Assembly: GCA_905116865.2 (NCBI GenBank)
Contig: CAJHNH020002558.1
Location: 227,432 to 291,431 of the forward strand
Origin: Candidula unifasciata
Lineage: Eukaryota > Mollusca > Gastropoda > Stylommatophora > Geomitridae
Length of the DNA stretch: 64,000 bases
Direction: 5' to 3'
The stretch's first letter is position 1. Each line of letters opens with the position of its first letter. The notes under the pieces are model-generated. The model did not search any database and was not told the origin of the DNA. It saw nothing but the letters and a program-made list of their open reading frames with translations. Both the position numbers and the translations under genes were made by a program. This document shows positions 39,001 through 49,794 of this stretch, piece after piece.

Positions 39001-39859
39001 GATTTCCCATCTACAAAGAATCTCTCGCCTTCAGCAGCTGGGAAAACTAGGTCCAGTTGCACCAGGAAAACACCACATTCTCTGAAGTTAGCAAAACCTG
39101 GCAGACTCTCTGGAACAGTTTTGCTGGGATGTCTGAAGTCTCCTTTCTTATCTTCATTAGCAGTATCATCAAGTATGGTCACCAGAACTGATTTAGCACT
39201 ATTTAATACAACCTCAACTGGTTTACCTTTGGCGGCAGCATCTGGGTCAGTGATGCCTTTCCATGTCCTGGAGACAGAATCTTCATCATCCTCTAAGGTT
39301 ATTTCTGACGGTGTGTCCTTCTCCATGAATGATCAGCAGTGTCACCAAACATCTACAGTTGCTAAGTCTCAGCAAGTATTATCAAACCAAACATCACAGC
39401 TCTTTACAGATGAGACTTCACAATATTTGACAAGGTTCACTTCACAGTTTTTGTCAACCCAGACATGTTTGCCTGAATCAAATATTTGTGACAGACACAG
39501 GTCACAGATGAAGTCTGCAGAGGCAGTGAATACAATCCCACCTGTCTGCATTGGGGATGAGAAGACACAGGTGGTGGTGGTTCAGAAGACTTCAGCAATG
39601 GTGGATGAGAAAACAACAACAGTGAATCATCTTGAAGACCACACTAGTCCTTCAGCTGGGAACTTCGCACAGAAAGATACTTCTACACAAAGCTCACAAG
39701 GGCACAGTGAGGGTGGGCGCACTTCAAAAACACACAAAAAGACCAAGGGTTGGCATGTGTTGTTCTCACCTAATAATCTAGAAAGGAACTCCAGGCTTAA
39801 AGTTGTGCCACAGACAGCCCTGACCAAGGATGATACTAAGCTTAAAGGGATACTGAAAG
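36094..39859 (+). CDS. plus gene, 3.77-kb exon: Ser/Thr-rich disordered region ending in a SILK-type motif
   Basis: The acceptor is TTTTATTTGCAG|AAG, phase 0. The reading frame is open for 1,255 codons. The composition is Ser/Thr/Gln/Asp-rich with no recognisable globular fold, presumably disordered. Around 37.8-38.0 kb it has a loose acidic repeat of the type K-I-N-V-x-E-T-H-T-L-I-D. Around 38.9-39.0 kb a segment is duplicated (D-F-x-x-T-x-N-L with P-S-A-A-G). The end is basic, and the last residues are K-G-I-L-K, a match to the [GS]IL[KR] (SILK) docking motif of protein phosphatase 1 partners. I place the donor at AAAG|GTTGGT (39,860) because it gives the phase 1 needed by the exon at 41,205. 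If unspliced, the frame ends three codons later at TGA 39,868-39,870, giving a shorter isoform. The open length is strong evidence; the exact 3' border is inferred. Confidence 0.8.
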
Positions 39860-39870
39860 GTTGGTTCTGA

Positions 39871-41204
39871 AGTTACAGCAGGTTGTGTGTGTTGTAGGTT
39901 ATGTGTCCATTATGTCACATTGTTCCTCATTGTGAAGGTTATGGCATTGCATTATAAGTATTTTGAAACAATCGATGACTATTCAAAGAATAGACAGCAA
40001 CCAAATGCTTAAGGATCTGCTAAAGGAAACTGTGTACTGTTGAGCATGTCCTAAGCACAGTAATGCTGGTTCTCTTGACCAGTAGCCATATTTCTGCTAC
40101 TTCTTCTGTTTCTTTTTTCTTTTCTTCTTCTTTTTCTTCTTCTGTTTATTACACAGTCCAGCAACTGTTCTTGATAAATGCAACCATTGTTTAAATTTTC
40201 TTTTTAACTCCATTCTGCTAGGAGATTAAGGTTAATTCTCTGGGTGTTATTATGTTCATATCTTTCTTATCTTGCTAAACAGAGGACACATCTCCAGAAC
40301 ATGCTCTGATTGTTTCTATGTTTGTTTAGTTTACAAGCTATTGTGGTGAATCAGAGAGACAAAGCTTTTTATGTGATTTTGTGTCTGTGCGTGCATGTGT
40401 GTTCTGTACAGAAGTATTGAGGTTGATTCATATGAACAGGATGTTGTAGATCAGGATACATGGATGACGAAAATCAAAAAGGAAATAGAAATAAAGATAA
40501 AAACTGATTGCAGACAGGTTAATAGTCACAATCATTGAAGAAGCAGGTTAAATAAGGATTTGCGATAGCAACAGTGGTCCTAGATTCTATGCTGTAGTTG
40601 GGGAAAGCTTTTTTAATGTGAGCAGGTATTGCAAGTCACTCTCATCTTTGCCAGGGGCTGTGATTTACATTCTGTAGCATATATTGTCTGGACAAACGGA
40701 AAGTGTCATCTATGCTTTATACAACATATTAAAATATGTATTGTCTCAATATCTTTTGAAGAAAACAGTTTGCCATTGCTTTCCATCCTGGCCATACTCA
40801 TCGGGTTACATATAACGTCACTAAAACATTCTACTCACCATCAGAGAACTTGTGATGATAACCAACAACTGTCTGTTCATCGTTTCCATGCTCAATCTGC
40901 AATCATTCTTCTGGAGCAGAAGTTGTAGACTGTAAATGCTTATAGACCCCTTTGGGAGCTTTTTGCCCTAACAAAATGCCAGAATTATTTTCACCTGCAG
41001 TCTTTCCCAAGGCTTCTCAGCAAACAAAATAGTGGGATCAACCAACAATGGCATAGCTGGCATTTGTGGAGAGTTGGCCTGAAGCTGACTTAGTCAACCT
41101 GGCCAGCCGTTGCTGTGTTGTTTGAAACATGACCCTGTTTTTAGCATCATACCTGTGTTCACAGGTGGGCTGTTACTGAAATATCTGATGTCTGTTTGAT
41201 GCAG
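39871..41204. other. plus-gene intron, nothing recognised
   Basis: If the 3.77-kb exon is left unspliced this would be its 3' UTR. No clear AATAAA cluster is tied to an end. A short repeat motif TTGCAAGTCACTCTC occurs at 40,631. Confidence 0.4.
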
Positions 41205-41281
41205 GACCTTGTTCTAGAAGACCCAAGTCTCTGACAGCAAAATCTGTGAGGTTCCCCCTGGAGCTACTAGACCATATGCCT
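41205..41281 (+). CDS. plus gene, 77-nt exon with RVxF-type PP1 docking motif
   Basis: The acceptor is TGTTTGATGCAG|GA and the donor CATGCCT|GTAAGTAA, a near-perfect consensus. It enters in phase 1 and leaves in phase 0, exactly bridging the exon ending at 39,859 and the exon starting at 42,608. With the G from upstream it reads G-P-C-S-R-R-P-K-S-L-T-A-K-S-V-R-F-P-L-E, then L-L-D-H-M-P. K-S-V-R-F fits the [RK]-x-[VI]-x-F docking motif, 12 residues after the G-I-L-K at the end of the previous exon. Known PP1 partners such as KNL1 and inhibitor-2 family proteins carry SILK and RVxF-type motifs. The function is inferred from motifs only. Confidence 0.65.
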
Positions 41282-41389
41282 GTAAGTAACAGTATGAGAC
41301 TGTTATGATAATGTTTTTGGCATGTTGATTCATGTGTTTGTAAACAGTACCCACCACTGAAGTCAAGAATAATTCACATACCAAACATA

Positions 41390-41800
41390 TCGCAAGAGAC
41401 ATGCGCAATTCCCGGAAGTGAGAGAGCTGATAAACAAACTAAAGAAGGATCTGTTGTGCCATTTTGTTATCAACAGAAAAAGAAAATAATCGAATCAGTC
41501 AGAAAAACTACCAAACCCGTCACAGGATGATTACCATGTTATGGACAGACCAGAGCAAGTCAGTATTCTTTGCCTTAGAACAAGGCATAATCGACTTTGC
41601 AGAGACACATATTCACAATATAAAAGTGGCAAATCAGTCATGTGCACATGTAGACTGGCACCTGAGACAACCTCCAAGACTGTCCCAAATGCAAAATATC
41701 AAGGCAAAACCTATGGCCAAGAGAAACGCCAGTGGAAATCAAATTTACGGGCTGGAGAGTAAATTTAAAAAAACGACTATAAAGTTCATGCTGGAGATTA
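41390..41800 (+). mobile_element. LINE RNase H C-terminal fragment
   Basis: It reads I-P-G-S-E-R-A-D-K-Q-T-K-E-G (RNase H GNExAD-type), then D-R-P-E-Q-V-S-I-L-C-L-R-T-R-H-N-R-L and C-T-C-R-L-A-P-E-T-T: the RPEQ...LRTGHNRL...CxC tail of an RNase H-bearing LINE. Frames are broken. Confidence 0.65.
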
Positions 41801-41861
41801 AAATTGCAGATATAGATAACTTGTTTCAAGCGAACAAATAAAGAAGAAAAAGAAGAAGAAA

Positions 41862-42185
41862 ATGAAGAAATATTGTAAGAGACAGTTGAGGTTTGAACAT
41901 TTAAATGATGGCTGTATCGGTAAGTTGCATGTGAGATTTGCAGAAAACAAGACTGTCAGGTCATTGGGATATAGTGGATCAGTCTGTCAAATGTCTTACA
42001 AGGTGACAGATGGCAAGGTGTCGTTTTCTCATCACCTAGCTGAAGTTGATGGTTTCTCATGTGGCGGAAACCTGCCAAAAACTACACGCCTTACACATCT
42101 TGAGAATGGAGAAGAGTTAGATCTAGCATCTTTTACAAGTTATTCTGGTAATGTGGTTACTGACATGTTGTGGACGTTTAAGTAA
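41862..42185 (+). other. unassigned 107-codon open frame inside an intron
   Basis: The frame starts M-K-K-Y-C-K-R-Q-L-R-F-E-H-L-N and ends D-M-L-W-T-F-K-stop. It lies between a LINE remnant (41,390-41,800) and the exon at 42,608. The composition looks protein-like with several Cys and a Gly/Ser-rich middle, but there are no supporting splice sites. It could be a decayed transposon ORF or a chance frame. Confidence 0.15.
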
Positions 42186-42607
42186 TGTGTTGATCGTCAG
42201 GAGCTTTGTGAAATGGTTTCATAAAGCTCTTCAATAATAATCATGCTTTAATTCTTACGGTGGGCAGTTTGAAAAAGACAGTTCTTGTTGTGACTTTCAG
42301 ACAGTGGTGTGAGAGTTGCACGATGGAAAAGAGTGGAACATCACCACATAATTTTCTTTCCCATAGATAGCAGTTGATGCATTAGTCAACCTCCTTTGTG
42401 GAGATGGCACAAAATCTTAGATCTTAATATTTTAAAAAAACTTTTTATTATTTTGACATGTACTGATAGATATACTCCCATAAATGAGAGTGTGAACAGG
42501 TGGTCTTTCCTTGTGAAATGAGATGAAATAGGAACTTGTTGACTTAGAAATGGGAACTAGCTAAGTTAGTTTTCCAGACAGTCAATATTGTAATACTTTT
42601 TTGACAG

Positions 42608-44075
42608 GGTCATACAAAGGACAGACAGAAACCAGCAGCCTCAAGTGAACAAAGAGATCAGGGCTCCTCTGAACAGGACATTTCAAGTGCTGTTGCTGAT
42701 CCATCAGGCAGTTTTGATAAGCTGGAACCATCATCCCATAGTGACCTCAAAGACACCAGCAAGCATAAGCATGTTGCTGTTTCATCAGGCAGTACTGATG
42801 ACCTGGAACCATCATCCCATAGTGACCTCAAAGACACCAGCAAGCATAAGCATGTTGCTGTTTCATCAGGCAGTACTGATGACCTGGAACCATCATACCA
42901 TAGTGACCTGAAAGACAGCAATCAGCATAAGCATGTTGCTGATCCGTCAGGCAGTACTGATGACCTGGAACCATCATACCATAGTGACCTGAAAGACAGC
43001 AATCAGCATAAGCATGTTGCTGATCCGTCAGGCAGTACTGATGACCTGGAACCATCATACCATAGTGACCTGAAAGACAGCAATCAGCATAAGCATGTTG
43101 CTGTTTCATCAGGCAGTACTGATGACCTGGAACCATCATCCCATAGTGACCTCAAAGACAGCAATCAGCATAAGCATGTTGCTGATCCATCAAGCAGTAC
43201 TGATGACCTGGAGCCAGCATTCTGTAGTGACCTCAAAGACAGCAGTCAACATAAGCATGACAGCTTCTCTTATCTGGCAAGTGATCATAACCCCAACATC
43301 AGCGATCAAAATCAATGGAGAAACTCCAGTTTGGCTATATTATCTTATACTGACCCCAGCACAAGTGTTCAGCGTACGTGTGGCAGCTCCTCAAGTTTGA
43401 CAACATCGCCTTGTACTGATGCTGGCCCTTATGTTAACTCCTCAAGTTTGGCAACATTGTCTTGTACTGACTCCAGCACCTACAGCAACTCCTCAGGTTT
43501 GGCAACATTGTCTTGTTCTGAATCCAGCACCTACAGCAACTTCTCAAGTTTGGCAACATTATCTGGTACTGACCACAGCACAAATGTTCAGCATATGTAT
43601 GGCAGCTCCTCAAGTTTGGCAATGTCACCTTGTACTGATGCTGGGACTTGTGGCAACTCCTCAAGTTTGGCAACATATAATGAAACTGGCCCTTATGGAA
43701 ACTCCTCAGGTTTGGCAACATTGTCTTGTAATGACCCCAGCACTTATGGCAATTCTAAAAGACAAGCAGCTGAAAGTGACTCCACTACCATTGATGAAAT
43801 TAAACATGATAACTGCAGAAGTCTGACAGATGCAACACGTGTGAGCTCCAGCTTTAGCAGTCCACTCCTGCCTTGCAGCTCTACATATTTAGGGTGTCCT
43901 ACAAGTCCAGCCAAACCCCCTGCTGCAGAGTCTACTAGCTGGAATACTTCTCCATATGGAGCCTTGACTCAGACAACACTGGTAGTACCAGAGTCCCCAA
44001 ACATACAACTGGCTTTTGAGGAGACAGATCTCCTGTCTACACCAGATGATTCAACAGCTGACTCCCAATTTCACG
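42608..44075 (+). CDS. plus gene, repeat-bearing disordered exon
   Basis: The acceptor is TACTTTTTTGACAG|GGT and the frame is open for 489 codons with no ATG needed. After 28 codons come seven copies of a 27-residue unit (S-S-G-S-T-D-D-L-E-P-S, then H-S-D-L-K-D, ending H-K-H), 81 bp each, from 42,692 to 43,258. A second repeat of about 17 residues (N-S-S-x-L-A-T-L-S-C-T-D-x-S-T-Y) follows at about 43,436-43,750. The end is an acidic segment (F-E-E-T-D-L-L-S-T-P-D-D). The proposed donor is TTCACG|GTAAAC, phase 1; if unspliced the frame stops at 44,105. An alternative in-frame donor CGT|GTGAGC lies at 43,841, phase 0. The phase-1 end does not fit the phase-0 start at 57,577, so an exon is missing or the alternative donor is used. 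Confidence 0.65.
42692..43258 (+). repeat. 81-bp in-frame coding minisatellite, seven copies
   Basis: The unit starts GTTGCTG(ATCCA/TTTCA)TCAGGC and includes GATGACCTGGAACCATCAT and AAGCATAAGCAT. Copies 2-6 are nearly identical, which points to recent expansion or homogenisation within the exon. Confidence 0.9.
43436..43750 (+). repeat. ~51-bp in-frame coding repeat, about six copies
   Basis: The core is AACTCCTCAAGTTTGGCAAC, then ATTGTCTTGTACTGA. It is degenerate, and some units carry in-frame insertions (for example near 43,590). The reading frame is preserved throughout. Confidence 0.8.
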
Positions 44076-44109
44076 GTAAACTTCTTGGTGTCTTTGTAAT
44101 CCACTAACA

Positions 44110-44470
44110 TACTCTGTGTGATCCATCCAGCATTATCCATCTATGACTCACATAAAGTGAACCCATCCAACATTATCCACCCGCGACTCTAATACTGTGA
44201 ACCCATCCAGCATTATCCACCTATGACTCTCATAATGTGAACCGATCTAGAATTATTCACCTGTGACTCCTGCTCTGTGAACCCATCCAGCATTATCCGC
44301 CTATGACTCTCACACTGTGAACCCATCCAGCATTATCCACCTGTGACTCTCCTACTGTTAACCTATCCAGCAGTATCCCCCCTGTGACTCTCATATGGTG
44401 AACCCATCCAGCATTATCCACCTGTAACTCTCACACTGTGAACCCATCCAGCATTATCCATTTATAATTG
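44110..44470. repeat. ~40-bp minisatellite just after the exon donor
   Basis: The unit is GTGAACCCATCCAGCATTAT then CCACCTGTGACTCTCATACT; about nine copies. It begins about 35-50 bases downstream of the proposed donor at 44,076. Confidence 0.85.
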
Positions 44471-44554
44471 CAACGGCCTACTCCCACTTTGTTTTTTAAC
44501 TACACTTTTTTTAATATAACAAATTAATCTAACATAATATTTTTGTAAAGTATT

Positions 44555-44665
44555 TCAGGATCTTCGCCGGCACACTACATGAGCTTCTTTGGACTCAGGC
44601 TTGAGTAAGAAGTAGAACCGAGCACTTATGGGTTTCTACCATTGTGCTGTGATGTTGATCCATTG
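44555..44665 (+). mobile_element. SINE family A, 5'-truncated
   Basis: It has TTCAGGATCTTCGCCGGCAC, GAGCACTTATGGGTTTCTAC and GTGATGTTGATCC, matching the right third of the copy at 53,825-54,215. Confidence 0.65.
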
Positions 44666-44669
44666 TATA

Positions 44670-46710
44670 GACCATTAACGTTATTAATATTATTATTTAT
44701 ACTACTACTATTATTATTGTTTCTATTAATTATTTTTTTTATTATTATTTTAACTACTATTATTATTGCTAGAAAAAGTATTATTGTTGTTCCTTCCTTG
44801 ATTTATATTTTGGTTCGCAACATCTCTTTTTATTACCACATTTTAGGGTCCAGTATAGATATTTTGTGTGGTTCCCCGTGTGAGGTTTTGTGTGTGTGAG
44901 AGAGAAATTCTTGTAGTGCTTATTTATTAAGGTTGTTGTCAAAATGTTCATTTGTTTCTGTGTGCGTTTTCTTTCCTTCCCTGGTCGTTGAGCTTCTGTT
45001 CCATAGTTCAATGAATTTCCTCCCCTGAATCTTTTGACTCAAAAAATGCTCATTTTCCTGGTTTGGTAATTATATGTCCCTATGACATCTTAGGACTGTC
45101 CGTAATTATAATTTATGTCACTCTTAGATTTCATTTAAAATTGCCCAGTAATTTAGCCTGAAACTGTACACATAAACAAGGTGGAGGGACATTAAATCAC
45201 CGGTGGTGATAATAAATTCACGATAAATTATGTTCATATTCCTTATCTACAGCTTCCCAAAGTTGCATTAACAGGCCTATCTTTCAAAATAATAACACAT
45301 ATGACACGAGTTTCGTATTTAATATTCGAAGATGTATTCAAATCAAAGACAACAAACACCAGTAGACACTGAATATTCAACTCTATCATCACATCTGAAT
45401 CATGTGATAAGGCAGCTGCAGGTCGTTATTCTCATTCTCAACACAGCTGCAGGAAAGATGTCCAGTCCTCTACTATCTGCCATGCCTCATACACATGTTC
45501 ATATCTAGGATATCTTAGGTATCTTGACTGCCCCGATATGTTGTCCGACCAGTGTCTCTTCTCCCATAAACTGTAATCATCAGTTACAATTCAGACTAAA
45601 GCACAGACGTACTGTCGACCAGTGTCTCTTCTCCCATAAACTATAATCTTCTGTTGCACTTCAGACTAAAGCATAGTATAACTATCGTCCAATTTCTCTT
45701 CTCCCATGAAGTATAATCTTCAGTTACACTTCAGTCTAAAACACAGTCGTACTGTCGTCCATTGTCTCTTCTGCCATAAACTGTATCTTCGATTGCATTT
45801 CTGTCTAAAGCACAGTCGTGCTGTTGACCAGTGTCTCATCTTCCAGGAACTATATCTTTATAGCAGTTGACTAGACCCTTGTGTTGTTGGATGTCCATTT
45901 TGTTTTCTCGCCATGATGCCCTTTATGAGCTCGTTTTCTTCAATGTTTACATATGATATATGAAGTCAATAGTTGTTTTCTTCGTCCCTCATATCGTAGA
46001 CGAATAAGCAACCAGATGTACACGAAGCAGAGAAATTTAGAAGAATGTGTAACTGGAAGCAGAAACAAAAGTAAAATAAAGGAACACAAGAGAAGAGGCA
46101 ATCTAAATCCCCACTTTATGCTGTAGGAGTCATACTAATTCGATATGTTGGGCCGATATCACAGCCCATATGTAACCCACAGCACAAGGTGCCAACCACC
46201 CATTTCAAGACGACCACAAAAGAAAAAGAATGTCCCTTTTCCCTTAACTGTGTTTCTGCCAGCATGAGGACGATCTCTTGAACGGTTCCTGTGTTTCTGT
46301 CATTTGCAGACGCTATCAGATCTTCCCAGATATCGCCGTATTCGAGCAGTTGCCTGTCTGAGAGTGCAAACAGATCTTCTCTCCTCGACCTGGACCTTCC
46401 GAGCCCAGTTGTAGAGACACAGAAAAATTGCTGAATCAAATGTTGCGTTTTTGTTGGGAAGTTGTGTTTTGAGCTTTATAATGTAATTCACTTAGTGTTA
46501 TTGTTTTTCCGCTGCAATTTAGGGTGAACTTGTCTGAGTATTCTTTGCATTTTACTTTTTCTTTGTGCTCAGATTAAAGTTAATTGTCCAGGTGTTCTTT
46601 CTGTTGTCAGTTTTCTTTTTTTTTTATTTTTTTATTTCAGAAAAACGAAACAACGTTTTCTGGGAAGTAGGGCCTAAAGTATAAAAAAAAAGATAAATAA
46701 AAAAAGTAAA
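44670..46710. other. no gene recognised; one ~70-bp repeat array inside
   Basis: (ATT)n-like block at 44,680-44,775 and the 45,530-45,860 array. A 107-codon minus frame at 46,116-46,439 has no motif or splice support. Confidence 0.4.
45530..45860. repeat. ~65-70-bp tandem repeat, about five copies
   Basis: The unit contains GACCAGTGTCTCTTCTCCCA, TAAACT(G/A)TAATC and CTAAAGCACAG. Confidence 0.75.
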
Positions 46711-46714
46711 AGAG

Positions 46715-46898
46715 CCTTTTCAACGTCCTCAGGCGTATTGGGCATATAGGGCTAGACCTATATTTTATAGACCAATCAGAAGTGGAAGGGGGGGGAGGGG
46801 GTTAATATGGTTTTCATCACGCTGACAGCCTTTACTTTGAAGAACTGTACCCACTGAAGGCTGGGTCAAGGTTGACCTCAGAGTCAAGGTCATTTTTT

Positions 46899-46942
<44 letters not shown>

Positions 46943-46985
46943 GTCCGACTTCGTCAGGACCCGAACCCACGAACTTCTGATCCAA
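46715..46985 (-). mobile_element. SINE family B with long internal G-run
   Basis: It has CCTCAGGCGTATTGGGCATA, TAGGGCTAGACCTATATTTT, a G-run of about 41 at 46,901-46,941, then GACCCGAACCCACGA (inverted B-box-like). Confidence 0.7.
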
Positions 46986-47169
46986 TGTTTTCTTCTAGTG
47001 AATGTAAGTAATGCGGACACAAACAGTACATATCACAATTGATGGCTAGGCCTATGTAGCGGTGTCTCGTCAGTTACATTACTACGGAGTTACATCACCG
47101 TAACAAGATGCAGGCACATTGTAACGGACTCACAGAGTATGTTTCGGAAAATAGAAACTGGCGTCCTAC

Positions 47170-47450
47170 GCGTAGAGTGAGAGCCGATGTGGTCTAGTGG
47201 CCAGACGCTCGCCTGCGGATCGGAAGGTCGACGGTTAGGGTCCTGACAGGGGCCGAACTTTTTTTTTTAATGACCTTAGCTGCCAGGTCGACTCAGCCTT
47301 GAGTGGGTACCAGGGCCAGCCCTGGGAAGTAAAGGCAGCCAGCGTGATGCTGATAACATCACCCACCAAGTGCCGATTGGTCTATAAAATATAAGTCTAG
47401 CTTTATATACCCAATAAGCCTGAAGAAGAGGAAAAGGGTCCCTAACTTAC
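47170..47450 (+). mobile_element. SINE family B, tRNA-type head on plus strand
   Basis: The head has TGTGGTCTAGTGGCCAGACG (A-box-like), then GGTCGACGGTTAGGGTCC (decayed B-box). The body has AAGTAAAGGCAGCCAGC and ACCCACCAAGTGCCGATTGG. It sits in opposite orientation to the copy at 46,715. Confidence 0.7.
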
Positions 47451-47469
47451 GCGTAGAGTGGCTTGCTTT

Positions 47470-47700
47470 GCTTGATAAGACTTCGATCAGACTCTGAAGG
47501 CATGAAGAGAAAAGTGAAGACAGGGATGCTTCGAGCAGAGTGGCAAGTTTCACTAGGAAGGTCACGGGTAGTGAGCATACTTTGGATCAATGCCGGCTTT
47601 GTGGGTAAAGAACAGACGGACAGATTGGCTGGATCTGCACCACTGGGTGGTGAACTGATATATGACTATCTTGGTCATCCAGCGAATAGACGAACAGTGT
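47470..47700 (+). mobile_element. LINE RNase H fragment
   Basis: It reads V-K-T-G-M-L-R-A-E-W-Q, then G-F-V-G-K-E-Q-T-D-R-L-A-G-S-A-P-L and G-G-E-L-I-Y-D, nearly identical in layout to the parts at 9,020 and 56,500. Open for 79 codons. Confidence 0.65.
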
Positions 47701-47734
47701 AACGAGATGTTTTAGTTTAGTTTAAACAAGAGAT

Positions 47735-48080
47735 CAACATCATGGCACAAAGGTAGTAAGTAACCCATAAGCGTTCCGTTATCTTCTAACTCAAGCCTCA
47801 GTCAAGAAGAATCTCAGCGCAATGCACTCGCGAGGATCCTGGTACTTTAGGTAGATTTTTAACTCCAAATTTTGCAGCGCTGTTAGGCTACTCTTTTTTT
47901 TTTTTCCAACTGCCAGAGAATTTTTTTTTTTACGTGCGCAATAATACACACGGGCGTCCGGTCTTACTACCCAGGGACCAGCGGAAATTACTAGGTCCAT
48001 GGGATAAAATCATAGCCTTCACTGGGGCCTGAACCCGGGACCTCAGCACTCAAGACTGACGCCTCTAGACCACCCAGCTG
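47735..48080 (-). mobile_element. SINE family A, near full length
   Basis: It has CATCATGGCACAAAGGTAGT, ACCCATAAGCGTTCCGTT, CGCGAGGATCCTGGTACTTT and GGGCCTGAACCCGGGACC (inverted B-box). The minus-strand head reads TGGGTGGTCTAGAGG. Confidence 0.7.
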
Positions 48081-48224
48081 TCCCTCCCCCATGTATACAG
48101 AAAGATATTGCGATGTATTTCGGTGGAAGAATTGGGTTGAAATGCCTCATCATATGTTGATGTATTTCCACAGCAATGCTGCACCAGATGGTGCAAGTTT
48201 ATTTTTCTTTGGGGGTGGGGGGGG

Positions 48225-48317
48225 CAGTGTTAACTTTCTAAATGTTCTGTTTATTGTTAATATTTTTAATGCAACGTAATGTTAACTTTCTAGACGTTCT
48301 GTTTATTGTTAGTTATT

Positions 48318-48353
<36 letters not shown>

Positions 48354-48560
48354 ACAAACTTTCTAGATGTTCTGTTTTGTTGTTTTAAAATAGTTTAATG
48401 TTAAACTTTCTTGGTGTTCTGTTTTTTTTTTTTTTTTTTTTTACAATACAGTTTAATATTAACTTTATAGATGTTTTTTTTTTTTTTAAATACAGTTTAA
48501 TGTTAACTTTCTTGATGTTCTGTTTATCGTTAATATTAAAATAAACAGTTTAATGTTAGT
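48225..48560. repeat. degenerate repeat with T-runs
   Basis: Recurring TTAACTTTCTAGATGTTCTG and TTTAATGTTAA with T-runs of 15-30 between, about five units. Confidence 0.6.
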
Positions 48561-48779
48561 GTTCGCCTACAATTGTTGTGAATAAATCAGTGATCCTTTG
48601 TTCCTTGATTGGTGCTGCTAGGATAGCCAACGCTGAGCTGAGTGGACAGAAATATTGTCGTGCTGGCTATTTGTGGTGTCCAAGTGTGTGCTGTTTGTTA
48701 GCCTGGCTGATGTGGGACCTAAATAGCAGTTGATGGTGTCGAAATGATATCAATAATGTTTGATTTGGTGATTAAGTGA

Positions 48780-48912
48780 CCGAGCTCCGCGAAGATGGAT
48801 ACAGGATACTGAAGATGCATTGGCTACCAAAGCACATAGGGCTGGAGAAAGAGAGACGTTTAGGCGTGTCGTGAAGAGAGCGACGTTTTGTACATTACCT
48901 GCTTGCTGATCG
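48780..48912 (+). mobile_element. LINE C-terminal fragment
   Basis: It reads R-R-W-I-Q-D-T-E-D-A-L-A-T-K-A-H-R-A-G, then F-R-R-V-V-K-R-A-T-F-C, the same end as the fragment at 13,395. Confidence 0.5.
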
Positions 48913-49149
48913 AGGGTAAACTTTAAAATTCTCTATTCTTGCAATGGCTTGCTCATGACTTTTTAACCGCAACATTCTCTTTAGTTTGTGATTGAGATAA
49001 CGTTAAGCTGACTAATTCTACTTTTAGTTTGCTTTGATACCTTTTCTTGATATCAGGTACTAAATATAACAAAAAATGTGACTAAAAGGAAGGGAATGAA
49101 AAAGACACGCACACATACAAACAACGCTTCGCCTAAATGTATCACAGAC

Positions 49150-49530
49150 TGACTAAAAACCGAACGGAGGGAGAGTACTAAGTAAAGTAACTGTGATCAA
49201 AAACGGTGACAAATTGTAACAGAGGGGGTGTACTAAGTATAGCAACAACTGTGAGCAAAAACTGTGACTAAATGTGCAACAAAAGGGGTGTACTAAGTAT
49301 AGCAAAAACTGTGACTGAAAGGGCAACAGAGGTGGTGTACTAAGTATAGCAAACACTGTGACTGAAAGGGCAACAGAGGTGGTGTACTAAGTATAGCAAA
49401 AACTATTACTAAAAGTGCAACTGAGATAGTGCACTAAATTTAGCACAAATCAGGACTAGAAAAAGCAAAGGAGGTAATATACTACATGATTCACACACTG
49501 TGACTTGACAGAGCAAAGTAGGTAATGTAC
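49150..49530. repeat. ~47-bp minisatellite, about eight copies
   Basis: The unit is GTGTACTAAGTATAGCAAAA then ACTGTGACT(A/G)AAAG.GCAACAGAGG. The central copies are the most uniform. Confidence 0.85.
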
Positions 49531-49589
49531 TAAATATAACACAATCTTGTTGGCATTTCTTGGTTCTTGTTTGAACTGGCATTTTGGAG

Positions 49590-49790
49590 CACTAATTTCT
49601 CGATGGAGGAGGGGAATTCAATCACATCCTGGAGCACCAGTGAGTCGACAGAGATGAGACATTTAGTTACAGCCTGCAGCACTAGCGAGTCGACAGAGAA
49701 GAGACGTTTAGTCACATTTTGAAGCACTAGCGAGTCGACAGAAAAGGGACATTTAATCACGTCCTGGAGCACTAGCGAGCCGGAAAAGCT
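49590..49790. repeat. ~43-45-bp minisatellite, about five copies
   Basis: The core is GAGCACTAGCGAGTCGACAG followed by AGA.GAGACATTTAGTCAC. Confidence 0.8.
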
Positions 49791-49794
49791 ACAG

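Noticed and set aside
43841..43842. Donor CGT|GTGAGC as the main end of the repeat-bearing exon
   Set aside because: It would fix the phase to 57,577, but the frame stays open and protein-like for about 78 more codons to a reasonable donor; kept only as an alternative.
46116..46439. 107-codon minus frame with E-D-L-F-A-L-S-D-R-Q
   Set aside because: No motif, no splice signals, surrounded by repeats.
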